From contig NZ_CP029255.1 in NCBI RefSeq assembly GCF_003122385.1, positions 3,906,001 through 3,970,000 of the forward strand: a DNA stretch of 64,000 bases, read 5' to 3'. Below, one piece after another: positions 16,833-26,542 of the stretch. Both the position numbers and the translations under genes were made by a program. How positions within the stretch are numbered: position 1 is the stretch's first letter; each line of letters opens with the position of its first letter. The notes under the pieces were generated by a model, which saw nothing but the letters and a program-made list of their open reading frames with translations, was not told the DNA's origin and did no database searches. The stretch comes from Flavobacterium crocinum. GTDB taxonomy: Bacteria; Bacteroidota; Bacteroidia; Flavobacteriales; Flavobacteriaceae.

Positions 16833-19253
16833 TTATCTTAAACTAGCACCAAGCTCAGTTTCGAATGTTTGCTGTAATTTAGACATGATTTTATCGATCT
16901 GAGAATCAGTTAACGTTTTACTGTTGTCCTGAATTGTAAAGCTTAAAGCATAAGATTTCTTTCCTTCCGGTAATTTGTTACCCTGATAAACATCAAACAA
17001 ATTAACGTCTTTTAAAAGTGTTTTTTCTGTTTGTTTCGCCAGGTTGAAAATACTTTCGTAAGTTGTACTTTCATCAATTAATAAAGCTAAATCTCTACGA
17101 ACTTCAGGATATTTAGGGATTTCAGTGTACTTAATTTTTCCTGTAATGATTTTTAAAACCAAATCCCAGTTAAAATCAGCATAATAAACATCTTGTTTGA
17201 TGCCGAAATGTTTTAAAATAGGCTTTTTAACTACACCCATTTCAACTAAAATATCATTATTGTAAGTAATAGCAGTTCCTTCAGAATAAATATCAGACTG
17301 AACCGGAGCATTTGAAATTTTCTCAATTCCTAAACGAGACAAAATTGCTTTTACGTATCCTTTCAACAAGAAGAAATCTGTTGTTTTTTGTGGACTTGTC
17401 CAGGTTTCTTTGTTTCTGTTTCCTGAAATTAATAAAGAAAGATGTTTGTGCTCCTCAAATCCGTTTAAGTATTTGTGATATGTTTTTCCGAATTCAAATA
17501 ACTTTAAATCAGAATTTTTTCTGTTGATGTTGTATGAAACAGCTTCTAAACCAGAGAATAATAAAGACTGACGAAGTGTAGCTAAGTCACTGCTCAACGG
17601 ATTTAGCATAGAAACATTATGTTCTTCTTTTAATGAAGTTGATAATTTTGCATAAGCTGCTGTTGTCAATGAATTCGCCATCATTTCGTGGAAACCTTGA
17701 GAATTCAATTGAGAAGCAATGGTGTTTTGTACTTTATAGTCTTCTGTTCTTGGAGAATTCGCTACAGTTGCATTGAATTTCTTAGAGAAATTAATATTGT
17801 TATAACCGTAAACTCTAAGAATTTCTTCAATTACGTCAATTTCTCGTTGTACATCTACACGATAAGCAGGAATAGTTAAGCCTAAACCAGAATCAGATAC
17901 GCTGTTTACTTTAATATCTAAAGAAACTAAAATCTTTTTGATGGTATCTTTTGAAATTTCCTGACCAATAATTTTAGATACATGGCTAAAATTTAATAAG
18001 ACAGAGAAATCTTCTACTTTTTTAGGATAAACTTCTACAACATCAGAGGTGATTTTTCCACCAGCTACTTCCTGAATTAAAAGTGCTGCACGTTTTAAAG
18101 CATATTCTGTAATGGTCGGATCAATTCCTCTTTCAAATCTAAAAGAAGCATCTGTACTTAATTGATGTCTTTTTGCAGTTTTACGAATGCTAACCGGATC
18201 GAAATAAGCACTTTCTAAGAAAATAGTTGTTGTTCCTTCCGAAACTCCAGATTTTTTACCTCCAAAAACTCCAGCAATGCAAAGTGGCCCTTTTTCGTCG
18301 CAGATCATTAAATCTTCTTTGTGAAGCGTTCTTTCTACGTCGTCAAGAGTTACAAACTTAGTTCCTTCAGCCACCGTTTTTACAATGATTTTCCCATTGA
18401 TTTTCGCAGCGTCAAAAGCGTGTAAAGGCTGTCCTAATTCATGAAGCACATAATTAGTAACGTCAACGATATTATTTTTTGGAGTCAGGCCAATAGCTTT
18501 TAAGCGATCTTGTAACCAGCTTGGAGATTCGTGAACCGAAATTCCAGAGATAGTTACCCCGCAATATCTTGGAGCTAAATGAGTATCTTCAACATTTACA
18601 TCAATTTTTAACGTACGCATGTCCACTCTGAAGTTGCTTACAGATGGTGTAATTAACTCTATGTTTACACCGCGTTGCAGCATTCCGGCTCTCAAGTCGC
18701 GTGCCGTTCCGTAATGACTCATTGCATCAGCACGGTTAGGTGTTAATCCGATTTCGAAAACCTCATCATTTGCAATTTTGAATACTTCAGAAGCAGGAGT
18801 TCCCGGAACTAAATCATCGGCCAAAACCATAATTCCTTCATGGCTTGTTCCTAATCCCAGTTCGTCCTCAGCGCAGATCATTCCGTGACTTTCCTGTCCG
18901 CGAATCTTTCCTTTTTTGATGGTAAATTCTGCACCATCTTTATCGTATAAAATAGTTCCGATTGTAGCAACTGGTACTTTTTGTCCTGCAGCGACGTTAG
19001 CAGCACCACATACAATTTGTATTGGAGCTTCCAAACCAACATTTACTGTAGTCACTTTCAATCTATCGGCATCGGGGTGTTTTTCGCAAGTCAGAACGTG
19101 TCCAACCACAACTCCTTCTAATCCTCCTTTTATAGATTGGTATTTTTCGACAACTTCAACTTCCAAACCAAGATCTGTAAGTAATTCTGAAGTCTGTTCA
19201 GATGTCCAATCTGTTTTAATAAATTGTTTTAACCAGTTGTAAGATATTTTCAT
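16833..19253 (-). CDS. pheT: phenylalanine--tRNA ligase beta subunit
   Basis: The 806-residue beta subunit of the cytosolic (alpha-beta)2 phenylalanyl-tRNA synthetase. The visible order is the N-terminal helix pair (MKISYNWLKQFI), an EMAP/OB-type tRNA-binding domain (about 40-150, CEKHPDADRLKVTTV), B3/B4 editing region (about 210-375), B5 (about 405-475), a catalytic-like core, and the anticodon-binding FDX-ACB domain (about 715-805, YPEVRRDLALLIDE). Length is normal. The alpha-subunit gene is not adjacent, as is common in Bacteroidetes. Expression probably starts from the -7 box at 19284-19291. The call is secure. Confidence 0.97.
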   Translation of the reverse strand: MKISYNWLKQFIKTDWTSEQTSELLTDLGLEVEVVEKYQSIKGGLEGVVVGHVLTCEKHPDADRLKVTTVNVGLEAPIQIVCGAANVAAGQKVPVATIGTILYDKDGAEFTIKKGKIRGQESHGMICAEDELGLGTSHEGIMVLADDLVPGTPASEVFKIANDEVFEIGLTPNRADAMSHYGTARDLRAGMLQRGVNIELITPSVSNFRVDMRTLKIDVNVEDTHLAPRYCGVTISGISVHESPSWLQDRLKAIGLTPKNNIVDVTNYVLHELGQPLHAFDAAKINGKIIVKTVAEGTKFVTLDDVERTLHKEDLMICDEKGPLCIAGVFGGKKSGVSEGTTTIFLESAYFDPVSIRKTAKRHQLSTDASFRFERGIDPTITEYALKRAALLIQEVAGGKITSDVVEVYPKKVEDFSVLLNFSHVSKIIGQEISKDTIKKILVSLDIKVNSVSDSGLGLTIPAYRVDVQREIDVIEEILRVYGYNNINFSKKFNATVANSPRTEDYKVQNTIASQLNSQGFHEMMANSLTTAAYAKLSTSLKEEHNVSMLNPLSSDLATLRQSLLFSGLEAVSYNINRKNSDLKLFEFGKTYHKYLNGFEEHKHLSLLISGNRNKETWTSPQKTTDFFLLKGYVKAILSRLGIEKISNAPVQSDIYSEGTAITYNNDILVEMGVVKKPILKHFGIKQDVYYADFNWDLVLKIITGKIKYTEIPKYPEVRRDLALLIDESTTYESIFNLAKQTEKTLLKDVNLFDVYQGNKLPEGKKSYALSFTIQDNSKTLTDSQIDKIMSKLQQTFETELGASLR

Positions 19254-19283
19254 TGTAACTTTTTTATTCTTAAATCAAGGTTA

Positions 19284-19291
19284 CAAATATA
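19284..19291 (-). promoter_or_regulatory. candidate pheT -7 box
   Basis: TATATTTG on the minus strand, 30 nt upstream of the pheT start, fits the Bacteroidetes consensus TAnnTTTG. No clear -33 box is seen. Confidence 0.4.
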
Positions 19292-19496
19292 AGGATTGCG
19301 TCGTGGAGTAAGAAAAAAATATTTGGTTTTTTCTTGCTGTTTTTTTGTGACTGGAAAATGCTGTCAACTAAGTATTTGATAATTTATCTATTAAAATTTT
19401 ATTAAATAAATAGTATAAAAGACTAAAAAAATCGAATGTGTAATTTTTGTGCTATAAGATGAATGATTAGTGCTATTCTGTTTCTTTTTATGAGAC

Positions 19497-19504
19497 TAAA
19501 TTTG
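19497..19504 (+). promoter_or_regulatory. candidate aldehyde dehydrogenase -7 box
   Basis: TAAATTTG lies 24 nt before the start codon. No -33 element is obvious, which would suit an activator-dependent promoter such as one served by the AraC protein at 23090-24013 (inference). Confidence 0.4.
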
Positions 19505-19528
19505 GATTAAATCAAAAAAGAATATCTT

Positions 19529-21034
19529 ATGAGTACCACAGCAAAAAGACCTGAATTCAAGGCAAAATACGATAATTATATTGGTGGAAAATTCGTCGCA
19601 CCAATTAAAGGAGAATATTTTGATGTACTTTCTCCAATTGATGGAAAAGTATTTACAAAAGCAGCACATTCCGGAAAAGAAGATTTAGAACTGGCTGTTG
19701 ACACGGCTTATGAAGCATTTAAAATCTGGGGAAAAACTTCTGTAACAGAAAGAAGTATTCTGTTAAATAAGATTGCTCAAAAAATTGAAGATAACTTAGA
19801 GTATATCGCAATAGTTGAAACGATTGATAACGGAAAACCAATCCGTGAAACGTTGGCGGCAGATATTCCATTGGCAATAGATCACTTTAGATATTTTGCC
19901 GGAGTAATCCGTGCCGAAGAAAGTTCTATTGCAGAACTGGATTCGCAAACCGTTTCCATTGCATTAAGTGAACCTCTTGGTGTTGTTGCTCAGATTATTC
20001 CATGGAATTTCCCAATCTTAATGGCAGTTTGGAAAATTGCTCCGGCTCTTGCTGCAGGAAACACGATTGTTTTAAAACCGGCAGAAAGTACACCAATTTC
20101 TATTATGGTTTTAATGGAATTAATTGGGAATCTTCTTCCTCCGGGAGTTCTGAATATTGTAAATGGTTTTGGGGCAGAATTAGGCCGTCCGTTAGTTACG
20201 AATAAAAAAGTGGCTAAAGCAGCATTTACAGGTTCAACTACGACAGGACGTTTGGTAATGCAATATGCGACAGAAAATATTATTCCTGTAACATTAGAAC
20301 TAGGTGGAAAATCTCCAAATATTTTCTTTCCGTCTGTAGCAGATCATGATGATGATTTCTTTGATAAAGCGGTTGAAGGTGCTGTTTTATTCGCTTTAAA
20401 CCAAGGAGAAATCTGTACATGCCCTTCCAGATTATTAATTCACGAAGATATTTACGACAAGTTTATTGCGAAAGTAATTGAAAGAACGGAAGCGATTGTA
20501 GCAGGAAATCCGTTGGATAAATCGACTATGATTGGTGCTCAGACTTCAATTGTTCAGAAAGAAAAAATAATGTCTTATATCAAATTAGGTAAAGAAGAAG
20601 GAGCAGAAGTTTTAACCGGAGGTGATGAAAATAAATTAGGAGGAGAATTGGAAGGTGGCTATTACATTAAACCAACTTTATTTAAAGGTCACAACAAAAT
20701 GAGAATCTTTCAGGAAGAGATTTTCGGACCTGTTTTGGCGGTAACGACTTTTAAGACTACGGAAGAAGCCATTGAAATCGCAAACGATACCATGTATGGT
20801 TTAGGAGCAGGAGTCTGGACTCGTGATGCGCATGAAATTTATCAGGTTCCAAGAGCGATTCAGTCTGGTCGTGTCTGGATTAATCAATACCATTCTTATC
20901 CTGCGGGTGCTCCATTTGGCGGATACAAACAATCCGGAATAGGTCGTGAAAACCACAAAATGATGTTGAGTCAATACCGTCAAACCAAAAACATGCTGAT
21001 TTCTTATGACAAAAAGAAATTAGGTTTCTTCTAA
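19529..21034 (+). CDS. NAD(P)-dependent aldehyde dehydrogenase (acetaldehyde dehydrogenase type)
   Basis: The 501-residue ALDH-superfamily enzyme oxidises an aldehyde to the carboxylic acid. The general-base Glu257 ([10 protein letters not shown]), nucleophile Cys296 ([11 protein letters not shown]) and nucleotide-binding PWNFPILM (about 158-165) are visible. The CTCPSR signature is that of the AldB/ExaC-like group. It is followed by a zinc alcohol dehydrogenase, a DUF779 protein and an AraC regulator, a gene set linked elsewhere to alcohol and aldehyde use. So it probably completes alcohol to aldehyde to acid oxidation. Exact substrate is not deducible. Confidence 0.93.
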   Translation: MSTTAKRPEFKAKYDNYIGGKFVAPIKGEYFDVLSPIDGKVFTKAAHSGKEDLELAVDTAYEAFKIWGKTSVTERSILLNKIAQKIEDNLEYIAIVETIDNGKPIRETLAADIPLAIDHFRYFAGVIRAEESSIAELDSQTVSIALSEPLGVVAQIIPWNFPILMAVWKIAPALAAGNTIVLKPAESTPISIMVLMELIGNLLPPGVLNIVNGFGAELGRPLVTNKKVAKAAFTGSTTTGRLVMQYATENIIPVTLELGGKSPNIFFPSVADHDDDFFDKAVEGAVLFALNQGEICTCPSRLLIHEDIYDKFIAKVIERTEAIVAGNPLDKSTMIGAQTSIVQKEKIMSYIKLGKEEGAEVLTGGDENKLGGELEGGYYIKPTLFKGHNKMRIFQEEIFGPVLAVTTFKTTEEAIEIANDTMYGLGAGVWTRDAHEIYQVPRAIQSGRVWINQYHSYPAGAPFGGYKQSGIGRENHKMMLSQYRQTKNMLISYDKKKLGFF

Positions 21035-21121
21035 AGAAAGAACAGGACTATCCATTCCTTGTGCTAATTTTTAAAAGGGCACACGGATGATACTGATTCG
21101 CTAAAGCGAAGGCAGGGATTG

Positions 21122-21159
21122 AGACGGATTTTATATTAATCTGAATAAAATCCGTTTTA
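21122..21159. repeat. intergenic palindrome fragment
   Basis: GACGGATTTTAT ... ATAAAATCCGTTTT forms an imperfect palindrome just after a CACACGGATGATACTG tract that resembles common flavobacterial intergenic repeats. It may terminate the aldehyde dehydrogenase transcript. Confidence 0.45.
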
Positions 21160-21219
21160 TCAGCGTCATTTAATTATTAGTTCGTTTGGTAGATAGTTCA
21201 TAAAAAAGAATATAAACCT

Positions 21220-21251
21220 GAGAATAGAATTTCGATAGATTTTCTATTCTC
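21220..21251 (+). promoter_or_regulatory. dyad upstream of adhP
   Basis: A perfect 10-bp inverted repeat (21220-21229 with 21242-21251, GAGAATAGAA / TTCTATTCTC) ends 15 nt before the alcohol dehydrogenase start. It could be an operator or a leader hairpin; sequence alone cannot decide. Confidence 0.45.
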
Positions 21252-21266
21252 GTAAACCATAGAATT

Positions 21267-22301
21267 ATGCTTCCAAAAACAATGAAAGCCGCAGTCGTCA
21301 GAGAATTTGGATCTCTTTTAAAAATTGAAGAGGTCGAAGTAAAACGCCCAGGCAGAAATGAAATTCTAGTAAAAGTAATTGCAAGCGGTGTATGCCATAC
21401 CGATTTACATGCTGTAGATGGAGACTGGCCGGTTAAACCTAAAATGCCTTTAATTCCGGGGCACGAAGCTGTTGGTTATGTTGCCGCGGTGGGACAGGAT
21501 GTTAAAAACGTAAAAGAAGGCGATGCCGTTGGTGTGCCTTGGCTGTATAGCGCTTGTGGTGGCTGTGATCATTGCATTACAGGCTGGGAAACATTATGCG
21601 AAAGTCAGCAGAATGGGGGGTACAGTGTTGATGGCGGATTTGCAGAATTTGTTATTGCAGATGCCAGATATGTTGGAATTTTACCTTCGAATGTAAACTT
21701 TATCGAAATGGCTCCGATTTTGTGTGCTGGTGTTACTGTTTACAAAGGATTAAAAGAAACGGAGGTTAAACCTGGCGAATGGGTGGCGATTTCTGGAATT
21801 GGAGGCTTAGGTCACGTTGCTGTTCAATATGCGAAAGCGATGGGAATGAATGTGGCTGCAATTGATATTGGAGATGATAAATTGGAACTGGCAAAAAAAC
21901 TAGGTGCCGATTTGGTTGTGAATGCGAAAAATCAAAATCCTGGAGAATTCTTAAAGAAAGAAGTTGGTGGAATGCATGGGGCGTTGATTACCGCAGTTTC
22001 TCCAATTGCTTTCAAACAAGGGCTTGAAACATTGAGAAGAAAAGGTACAATGGCATTAAACGGACTTCCTCCAGGCAATTTTGATTTGTCTATTTTCGAT
22101 ACGGTTTTGAATAGAATTACGATTAGAGGTTCAATTGTTGGAACCCGAAAAGACATGAAAGAAGCAATCGAATTTGCAGCGGATGGAAAAGTTAAAGCAA
22201 CCGTAACAACTTCTAAATTGGAAGATGTAAACACCGTTTTTGATAAAATGAAAAAAGGACAGATTGAAGGAAGAATTGTCCTGGATATCGCAAGTTCTTA
22301 A
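21267..22301 (+). CDS. adhP: zinc-dependent alcohol dehydrogenase (AdhP-like)
   Basis: The 344-residue medium-chain dehydrogenase interconverts primary alcohols and aldehydes with NAD. Catalytic zinc ligands Cys43 and His66-Glu67 ([16 protein letters not shown]) and structural zinc cysteines 97, 100, 103 and 111 are present. The Rossmann motif [17 protein letters not shown] is also clear. Length and motifs match bacterial AdhP. An alternative start is Met6. It follows the aldehyde dehydrogenase with a 232-bp gap, so it may have its own promoter; a dyad lies just before it and a terminator just after. Substrate preference is not visible. Confidence 0.93.
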   Translation: MLPKTMKAAVVREFGSLLKIEEVEVKRPGRNEILVKVIASGVCHTDLHAVDGDWPVKPKMPLIPGHEAVGYVAAVGQDVKNVKEGDAVGVPWLYSACGGCDHCITGWETLCESQQNGGYSVDGGFAEFVIADARYVGILPSNVNFIEMAPILCAGVTVYKGLKETEVKPGEWVAISGIGGLGHVAVQYAKAMGMNVAAIDIGDDKLELAKKLGADLVVNAKNQNPGEFLKKEVGGMHGALITAVSPIAFKQGLETLRRKGTMALNGLPPGNFDLSIFDTVLNRITIRGSIVGTRKDMKEAIEFAADGKVKATVTTSKLEDVNTVFDKMKKGQIEGRIVLDIASS

Positions 22302-22320
22302 ATAGTTGGTTATGTTAAGA

Positions 22321-22345
22321 GGCTGTTCAATAGTTTTGGACAGCC
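22321..22345 (+). terminator. intrinsic terminator of adhP
   Basis: GGCTGTTC (22321-22328) pairs with GGACAGCC (22338-22345, one G-U pair) and is followed by TTTTC, 20 nt past the adhP stop. Confidence 0.7.
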
Positions 22346-22363
22346 TTTTCTGATTAAGAAAGA

Positions 22364-22540
22364 TTCGCTTCGGAGAAGCGAAATATTTATAGAAATAGTT
22401 TTTAGTATTGATGGTAAAGCTCCAGAGGAGCGACATTTTTTTACAATGCTATTATATTTCGCTCCTCCGGAGCTCCTTTACATAATGTGTTATTGAATTT
22501 CTATAAATATCTTGCCTCTCTGAGGCTTGATAAAAAAGCT
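22364..22540. repeat. nested palindromic intergenic element
   Basis: A short hairpin (22364-22371 with 22375-22382) is followed by long-range arms (ATATTTATAGAAAT 22383-22396 with its complement 22497-22510). An inner pair is built on GCTCC...GGAGC (about 22416-22434 with 22458-22480). It is non-coding and resembles a dispersed Bacteroidetes element. It fills the space between adhP and the DUF779 gene. Confidence 0.65.
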
Positions 22541-22605
22541 GAAATATAAATGAAATAAAAGCTGTTTAATCTATTAGCGGGCAGTTTTATTAAATTAAAA
22601 AAATT

Positions 22606-22980
22606 ATGATTAAACGTATTGATGCCACAGAAAAAGCAGTTGAACTAATCAATATCCTAAAAGAAAAACACGGAGATTTGATGTTTTATCAGGCAGGAGG
22701 ATGTTGTGAAGGCACGCAGCCACAATGTTTTGAAAAAGGAGGTTATTATCAGCGTACCGGAGACGTTTGTATTGGTACTGTTGAAGACGTAGAATTTTGG
22801 GTAGACAAAGATTTATTCGAATACTGGAAACATGCTCATTTTACTTTGACCGTAATTGATGCATTTGGAGTAGGAGGTTTTTCTCTAGAAACCCCACTAA
22901 AAAAGACGTTCCAAATAGAATACAGAATTTTTACTCCCGAAGAAGAAAAAGATTTAGAACCTGTTACTAGGATTGAGTAG
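22606..22980 (+). CDS. DUF779 family protein
   Basis: The 124-residue protein matches DUF779 (DLMFYQAGGCCEGTQPQCF, then GDVCIGTVEDVEFWVDKDLFEYWKH). Cys-Cys plus further Cys and acidic residues suggest metal binding. Members are typically encoded beside aldehyde dehydrogenases, as here, but have no established activity. Full length, soluble, no signal peptide. It is separated from adhP by a palindromic element and converges with the AraC regulator gene. A supporting role in aldehyde oxidation is inferred from context. Confidence 0.88.
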   Translation: MIKRIDATEKAVELINILKEKHGDLMFYQAGGCCEGTQPQCFEKGGYYQRTGDVCIGTVEDVEFWVDKDLFEYWKHAHFTLTVIDAFGVGGFSLETPLKKTFQIEYRIFTPEEEKDLEPVTRIE

Positions 22981-22983
22981 AAG

Positions 22984-23089
22984 TTTTTTGTTTCAAGTTT
23001 CAAGTTTTACAAAAACTTAGAAACTTAGCGTCTCAGTATCTTAGTTCCTTAAAAAAACTTTGCGCCTTTGCATCTTTGTCACTTTGTAC
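22984..23089. repeat. dispersed tract of CTTAG/TTTGCG motifs
   Basis: Short imperfect repeats (TTTCAAG, CTTAGCGTCTCAGTATCTTAG, CTTTGCGCC) fill this gap. The CTTAGCG.CTCAGTATCTTAG motif recurs at 49177-49209. It is intergenic and non-coding. Confidence 0.55.
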
Positions 23090-24013
23090 CTAATTTATAA
23101 AAAGTAACTGATACTGTTTTGGTGTAATTCCTTCGTATTTTTTAAATAATCGGATGAAATAATTAGCGTCTTCAAAACCTGCCAGATAACAGACTTCATT
23201 AATTTGAAGCGTTGGGTTCTTCAATAAATTTTTAGCACATTTAATTTTTTCATTTAAAATATACTCAATTGGACTCATTCCGAGTTCACGTTTAAAGAAA
23301 CGATAAAAAGAAGTAGTGCTCATACAGGCTTTTTCGCTAAGCGATTTCAAACTCATATTTTCTTTCAAATTCTGTTTGATGTATTCTGTAACTTCTGTTA
23401 TTGGATTATTGATTTCATGAAATTTTCCTTCATCTAAAGATTTTACGGTTTGTGTCTGAATAATTCTGATCAGTAATTCTTTTAATGTTAAATCGGCTAA
23501 AATATCTTTAGTAATCGAAGTACTCATACATTCTTTGATGAGTTTATTGATGGTTGCCGCCATTTCAACATTATTGTAAAAGAAATAATTCTGGTAGTTT
23601 AACTGCCAAAACATATTGTTTCCTTCTTTCGGATATTGTTCGTTTAAGAAGTTTAGAATTTCAGCAATTTTATCCTGATCAATAGCCAATGCCAGACATT
23701 GGGTTGGATTATTTTTAGAAGCTTCCGGAAAATCAATTTTCATTTCTACATTCGAAGGAACAATTACAGTTTCTCCAGGCAGATATTCAAATTCAGGATC
23801 GTCAAAAAGATGCATAACTTTCTTTCCGCGAAGCATGCTGGTCACAACCAAATCATTAAATTTTAACGGAACCATTTTAGTCGATTCGTAGGTTTCAAAC
23901 AAATTCAGTTCACAATGATTAAGATTGTAAATTGTTCTGTTCTCCACAAGAGTCTTCAATGATTTTTCTTGTGATAATTGAAGAGGATTAACTAGAAAAC
24001 GTTGGTTGTTCAT
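23090..24013 (-). CDS. AraC-family transcriptional regulator
   Basis: The 307-residue protein has an N-terminal sensing region (about 15-185), which resembles the AraC_N type found in YqhC-like regulators (VVTSMLRGKKVMHLF, LPGETVIVPSNVEMKI). A C-terminal double helix-turn-helix AraC domain spans about 205-305 (MSLKSLSEKACMSTTSFYRF, INEVCYLAGFEDANYFIRLF). It is encoded convergently to the aldehyde dehydrogenase, adhP and DUF779 group and is the likely activator of that group in response to alcohol or aldehyde. The assignment of targets is inference from proximity. Confidence 0.92.
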   Translation of the reverse strand: MNNQRFLVNPLQLSQEKSLKTLVENRTIYNLNHCELNLFETYESTKMVPLKFNDLVVTSMLRGKKVMHLFDDPEFEYLPGETVIVPSNVEMKIDFPEASKNNPTQCLALAIDQDKIAEILNFLNEQYPKEGNNMFWQLNYQNYFFYNNVEMAATINKLIKECMSTSITKDILADLTLKELLIRIIQTQTVKSLDEGKFHEINNPITEVTEYIKQNLKENMSLKSLSEKACMSTTSFYRFFKRELGMSPIEYILNEKIKCAKNLLKNPTLQINEVCYLAGFEDANYFIRLFKKYEGITPKQYQLLFIN

Positions 24014-24086
24014 TGAAATTTAAGTTTTGGTGAAGACTCTAAATTTAATGAAAAATAGAATATAAAATGGCAGATTTAACGTTTTA

Positions 24087-24950
24087 TTAAATCAATTCTT
24101 CTACATGTTTTTTGATGTTTTCTGAGATTTTTTTAGTTGGTAAATCATTTTCATCGTCACCAAAAGGATCTTCAATTTCTTCAGCAATCAACTCTAAACT
24201 CGCCAATACATAAAATATAAAAACAACAACTGGAGCAACTAGATAACCTAAGCTAACAGAGTAACCAAACGGCAGTGTCATGGTATAAAAGAAAATGAAT
24301 TTTTTTATAAAGGCACTGTAAGAGTAGGGAATAGGTGTGTTTTTGATACGTTCACAAGCGCCACAGATATCGGTAAAAGCAACCAATTCATCATTCAAGG
24401 TAATTAGTTGATCGCCAGAAATTTTCCCTGCATCATACAAATCATTAATTTTATGATACATGATTCTTTTTAACTGATTTGGCTTGTGTTTGTGCTGGTC
24501 GATTTCTAACTCTACATCTTCAAAGAGTTGTTTACTGGTATCTTCATCTTTTAAATGTTTGTGTAAAATGTCAGCGTACATCGGAATGTATTTTCTGAAA
24601 AACTTTTGGTCATTTTCGTCTTTTAAAATTGCCGAAAGTTTTATGGCAAAATTACGACTGTTGTTTACCAGTCCGCCCCAAAGTTTACGGCCTTCCCACC
24701 AACGGTCATAAGCAGTATTGGTTCTAAAAACAAGTAAAAGGGAAATTACAAAACCAAGCATTCCATGCATAATAGGAAGACTATGGATATAATCATTTTT
24801 AGTAACTTTAAAATAATGAAGTTCCAGATAACATACAATTGCAGAATAAATCCCAATAGCAATCATAATTGGGAACAGTTTACGAACTGTATCTGACTTA
24901 TGAAAATGAAAAATAAAAGTAAACCAGTCTTTGGTATTGTAGGTAATCAT
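24087..24950 (-). CDS. bestrophin-family ion channel
   Basis: The 287-residue inner-membrane protein carries the bestrophin signature RTNTAYDRWWEGRKLWG (76-92). Hydrophobic segments lie near 25-43, 57-75, 205-225 and 230-250, with a C-terminal cytosolic acidic tail (EEIEDPFGDDENDLP). Bacterial bestrophins form pentameric channels; some conduct cations rather than chloride, so selectivity is left open. Length is typical of bacterial members. It stands alone on the minus strand; a -7-like box (TAAATTTG, 24968-24975, minus) lies ~18 nt upstream. Confidence 0.92.
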   Translation of the reverse strand: MITYNTKDWFTFIFHFHKSDTVRKLFPIMIAIGIYSAIVCYLELHYFKVTKNDYIHSLPIMHGMLGFVISLLLVFRTNTAYDRWWEGRKLWGGLVNNSRNFAIKLSAILKDENDQKFFRKYIPMYADILHKHLKDEDTSKQLFEDVELEIDQHKHKPNQLKRIMYHKINDLYDAGKISGDQLITLNDELVAFTDICGACERIKNTPIPYSYSAFIKKFIFFYTMTLPFGYSVSLGYLVAPVVVFIFYVLASLELIAEEIEDPFGDDENDLPTKKISENIKKHVEELI

Positions 24951-25085
24951 TTAAGTTTGTTTTGAAACAAATTTAGCTTAAAAAATAGCTCATTTGTATA
25001 AAAAGGAAAAAATATTTTAACTCAAAACAGTATAGTTTTGGATGAAATTTAGAGCCGTGTAATTTACTTATATGTATAAAAAAAA

Positions 25086-25148
25086 ATCTGCTAATCTGCT
25101 AAATCTGCGAGAGTAAATTTAGCTCGCAGATTTAGCAGATTAGCAGAT
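25086..25148 (-). terminator. terminator-like long palindrome after efflux operon
   Basis: A perfect 26-bp stem (25086-25111 with 25123-25148) on an 11-nt loop, followed on the minus strand by an eight-T run. It lies 20 nt past the TolC-like stop. The arms are made of tandem ATCTGCTA units, so it is also repeat-like. Confidence 0.75.
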
Positions 25149-25167
25149 ACTATATTTTTAAGAAAAA

Positions 25168-26478
25168 CTAGAAACTCATATTTCCTGCTAGTTCTTTTAG
25201 TGCAATTTCAGATAACTTAGCCTCATATTGAGCATTACTGTAACGCACTTTAGCATTAACATAATTAAGCTGCGCTGTTCTAAAATCCAGAGTTGTAATG
25301 GTTCCGATTCTGAATTTATCCAGTGTGATATCTAAATTTTGCTTGGCAATTGCTTCGTTATCTTCTTCCAGATCAATTAATTCCAGATTGGTTAAATAAG
25401 TTTGGAAAGCAGTACTTAATTGTGTGTTCAAAATCATGTTTTGCTGTTCTATTGCAATCTGCGAATTTTCGATCTGCATTTTGGCTACTTTTTCATTTCT
25501 GTGCTGATTAAAACCATCAAAAATATTCATGGAAGCATTAAATCCGTAGTTTAAACCTCTGGATGAAGTTTCACTGGTAAAACCTAAACTAGATTGACTT
25601 TCAGCAAAATTGTAACCAGTGGTTAGTCTTAACGTCGGATAACGATCCGCTTTTACTTGTTTTAGTTGCAGTTCGGCTATACGTTTATTAATAATTTGCG
25701 ATTCAAGCGCAGGATTTTGTTTTTGGGCTAATTCCATTAAATCTGCTAAAACCAGTTTATTGTCAACATTCACCTCATCAGTAACTTTGAAATCAATTTT
25801 TGGATCACGGGCTAAATATTGGTTTAATAGAATTTTTGCATTCGCATAAGATTCTTTTTGTCTCAGTAATGCAACCTGATCCGAATTTAAATCAACTTGT
25901 GCATTTAAAACTTCTAATTTTGAGGCTTTTCCGATACTGAATCTGTTTTTAGCCAAAGTTAATCTCTGATTAGAAATCACAATTGTAGTGTCTAAAGCCG
26001 CTAATTGATGTTGTTGTTGTACCAGATCATAATAGGCCGAATTTACCTGTCCTATTTTAACTAAAATAGTTCTTTTAAGTTCGGAGTCTCCTAATTTTTG
26101 AAGCTCTTTCAGCTGATCTAACCGCGCAAACATTTTCATACCGTCAAAAACGGTCCAGCCTAAACTAACGCCATAATTTAAACTGTTGTTTTTAGCATTG
26201 TTTAATGTAGTTGATGTACCATCCTGACGAACTTGTGTTGAATTCGTAAGGTTGTTATTATCAGTAATATTTGCTGTAGCTGTTGGCAACATTCCGGCAT
26301 TTCCTATTGTAACGTTTGTTTCGCTTATTTTAGAATTATTTTTTGCGATTTTAATTTCAAAATTATTCTCCAAAGCTATTGTCATAGCTTGTTCAATAGT
26401 CAGAACTTCCTGTGCATTCGTTTTAACAATGCAGGTAAAGAGAATTATTAAGGTATAGTATATGTTTTTGATATTCAT
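25168..26478 (-). CDS. TolC-family outer membrane efflux protein
   Basis: A 436-residue outer-membrane channel for the efflux operon. The start is placed at the internal ATG (26478), because it opens directly into a signal peptide (MNIKNIYYTLIILF ... TNAQ); a longer frame from 26505 would add ten charged residues. Two OEP repeats of coiled-coil helices follow, with typical phrases (ALENNFEIKIAKNN, KNRFSIGKASKLEVLNAQ, LDKFRIGTITTLDFRTAQ). It lies 65 bp after the RND pump gene on the same strand and completes a tripartite exporter. Confidence 0.93.
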   Translation of the reverse strand: MNIKNIYYTLIILFTCIVKTNAQEVLTIEQAMTIALENNFEIKIAKNNSKISETNVTIGNAGMLPTATANITDNNNLTNSTQVRQDGTSTTLNNAKNNSLNYGVSLGWTVFDGMKMFARLDQLKELQKLGDSELKRTILVKIGQVNSAYYDLVQQQHQLAALDTTIVISNQRLTLAKNRFSIGKASKLEVLNAQVDLNSDQVALLRQKESYANAKILLNQYLARDPKIDFKVTDEVNVDNKLVLADLMELAQKQNPALESQIINKRIAELQLKQVKADRYPTLRLTTGYNFAESQSSLGFTSETSSRGLNYGFNASMNIFDGFNQHRNEKVAKMQIENSQIAIEQQNMILNTQLSTAFQTYLTNLELIDLEEDNEAIAKQNLDITLDKFRIGTITTLDFRTAQLNYVNAKVRYSNAQYEAKLSEIALKELAGNMSF

Positions 26479-26542
26479 TTTTATTTTCTTTTGCCAAAGC
26501 ATCACGAATTTAGAAAAAACAAAACTCGTGATTTTTTGGTTT

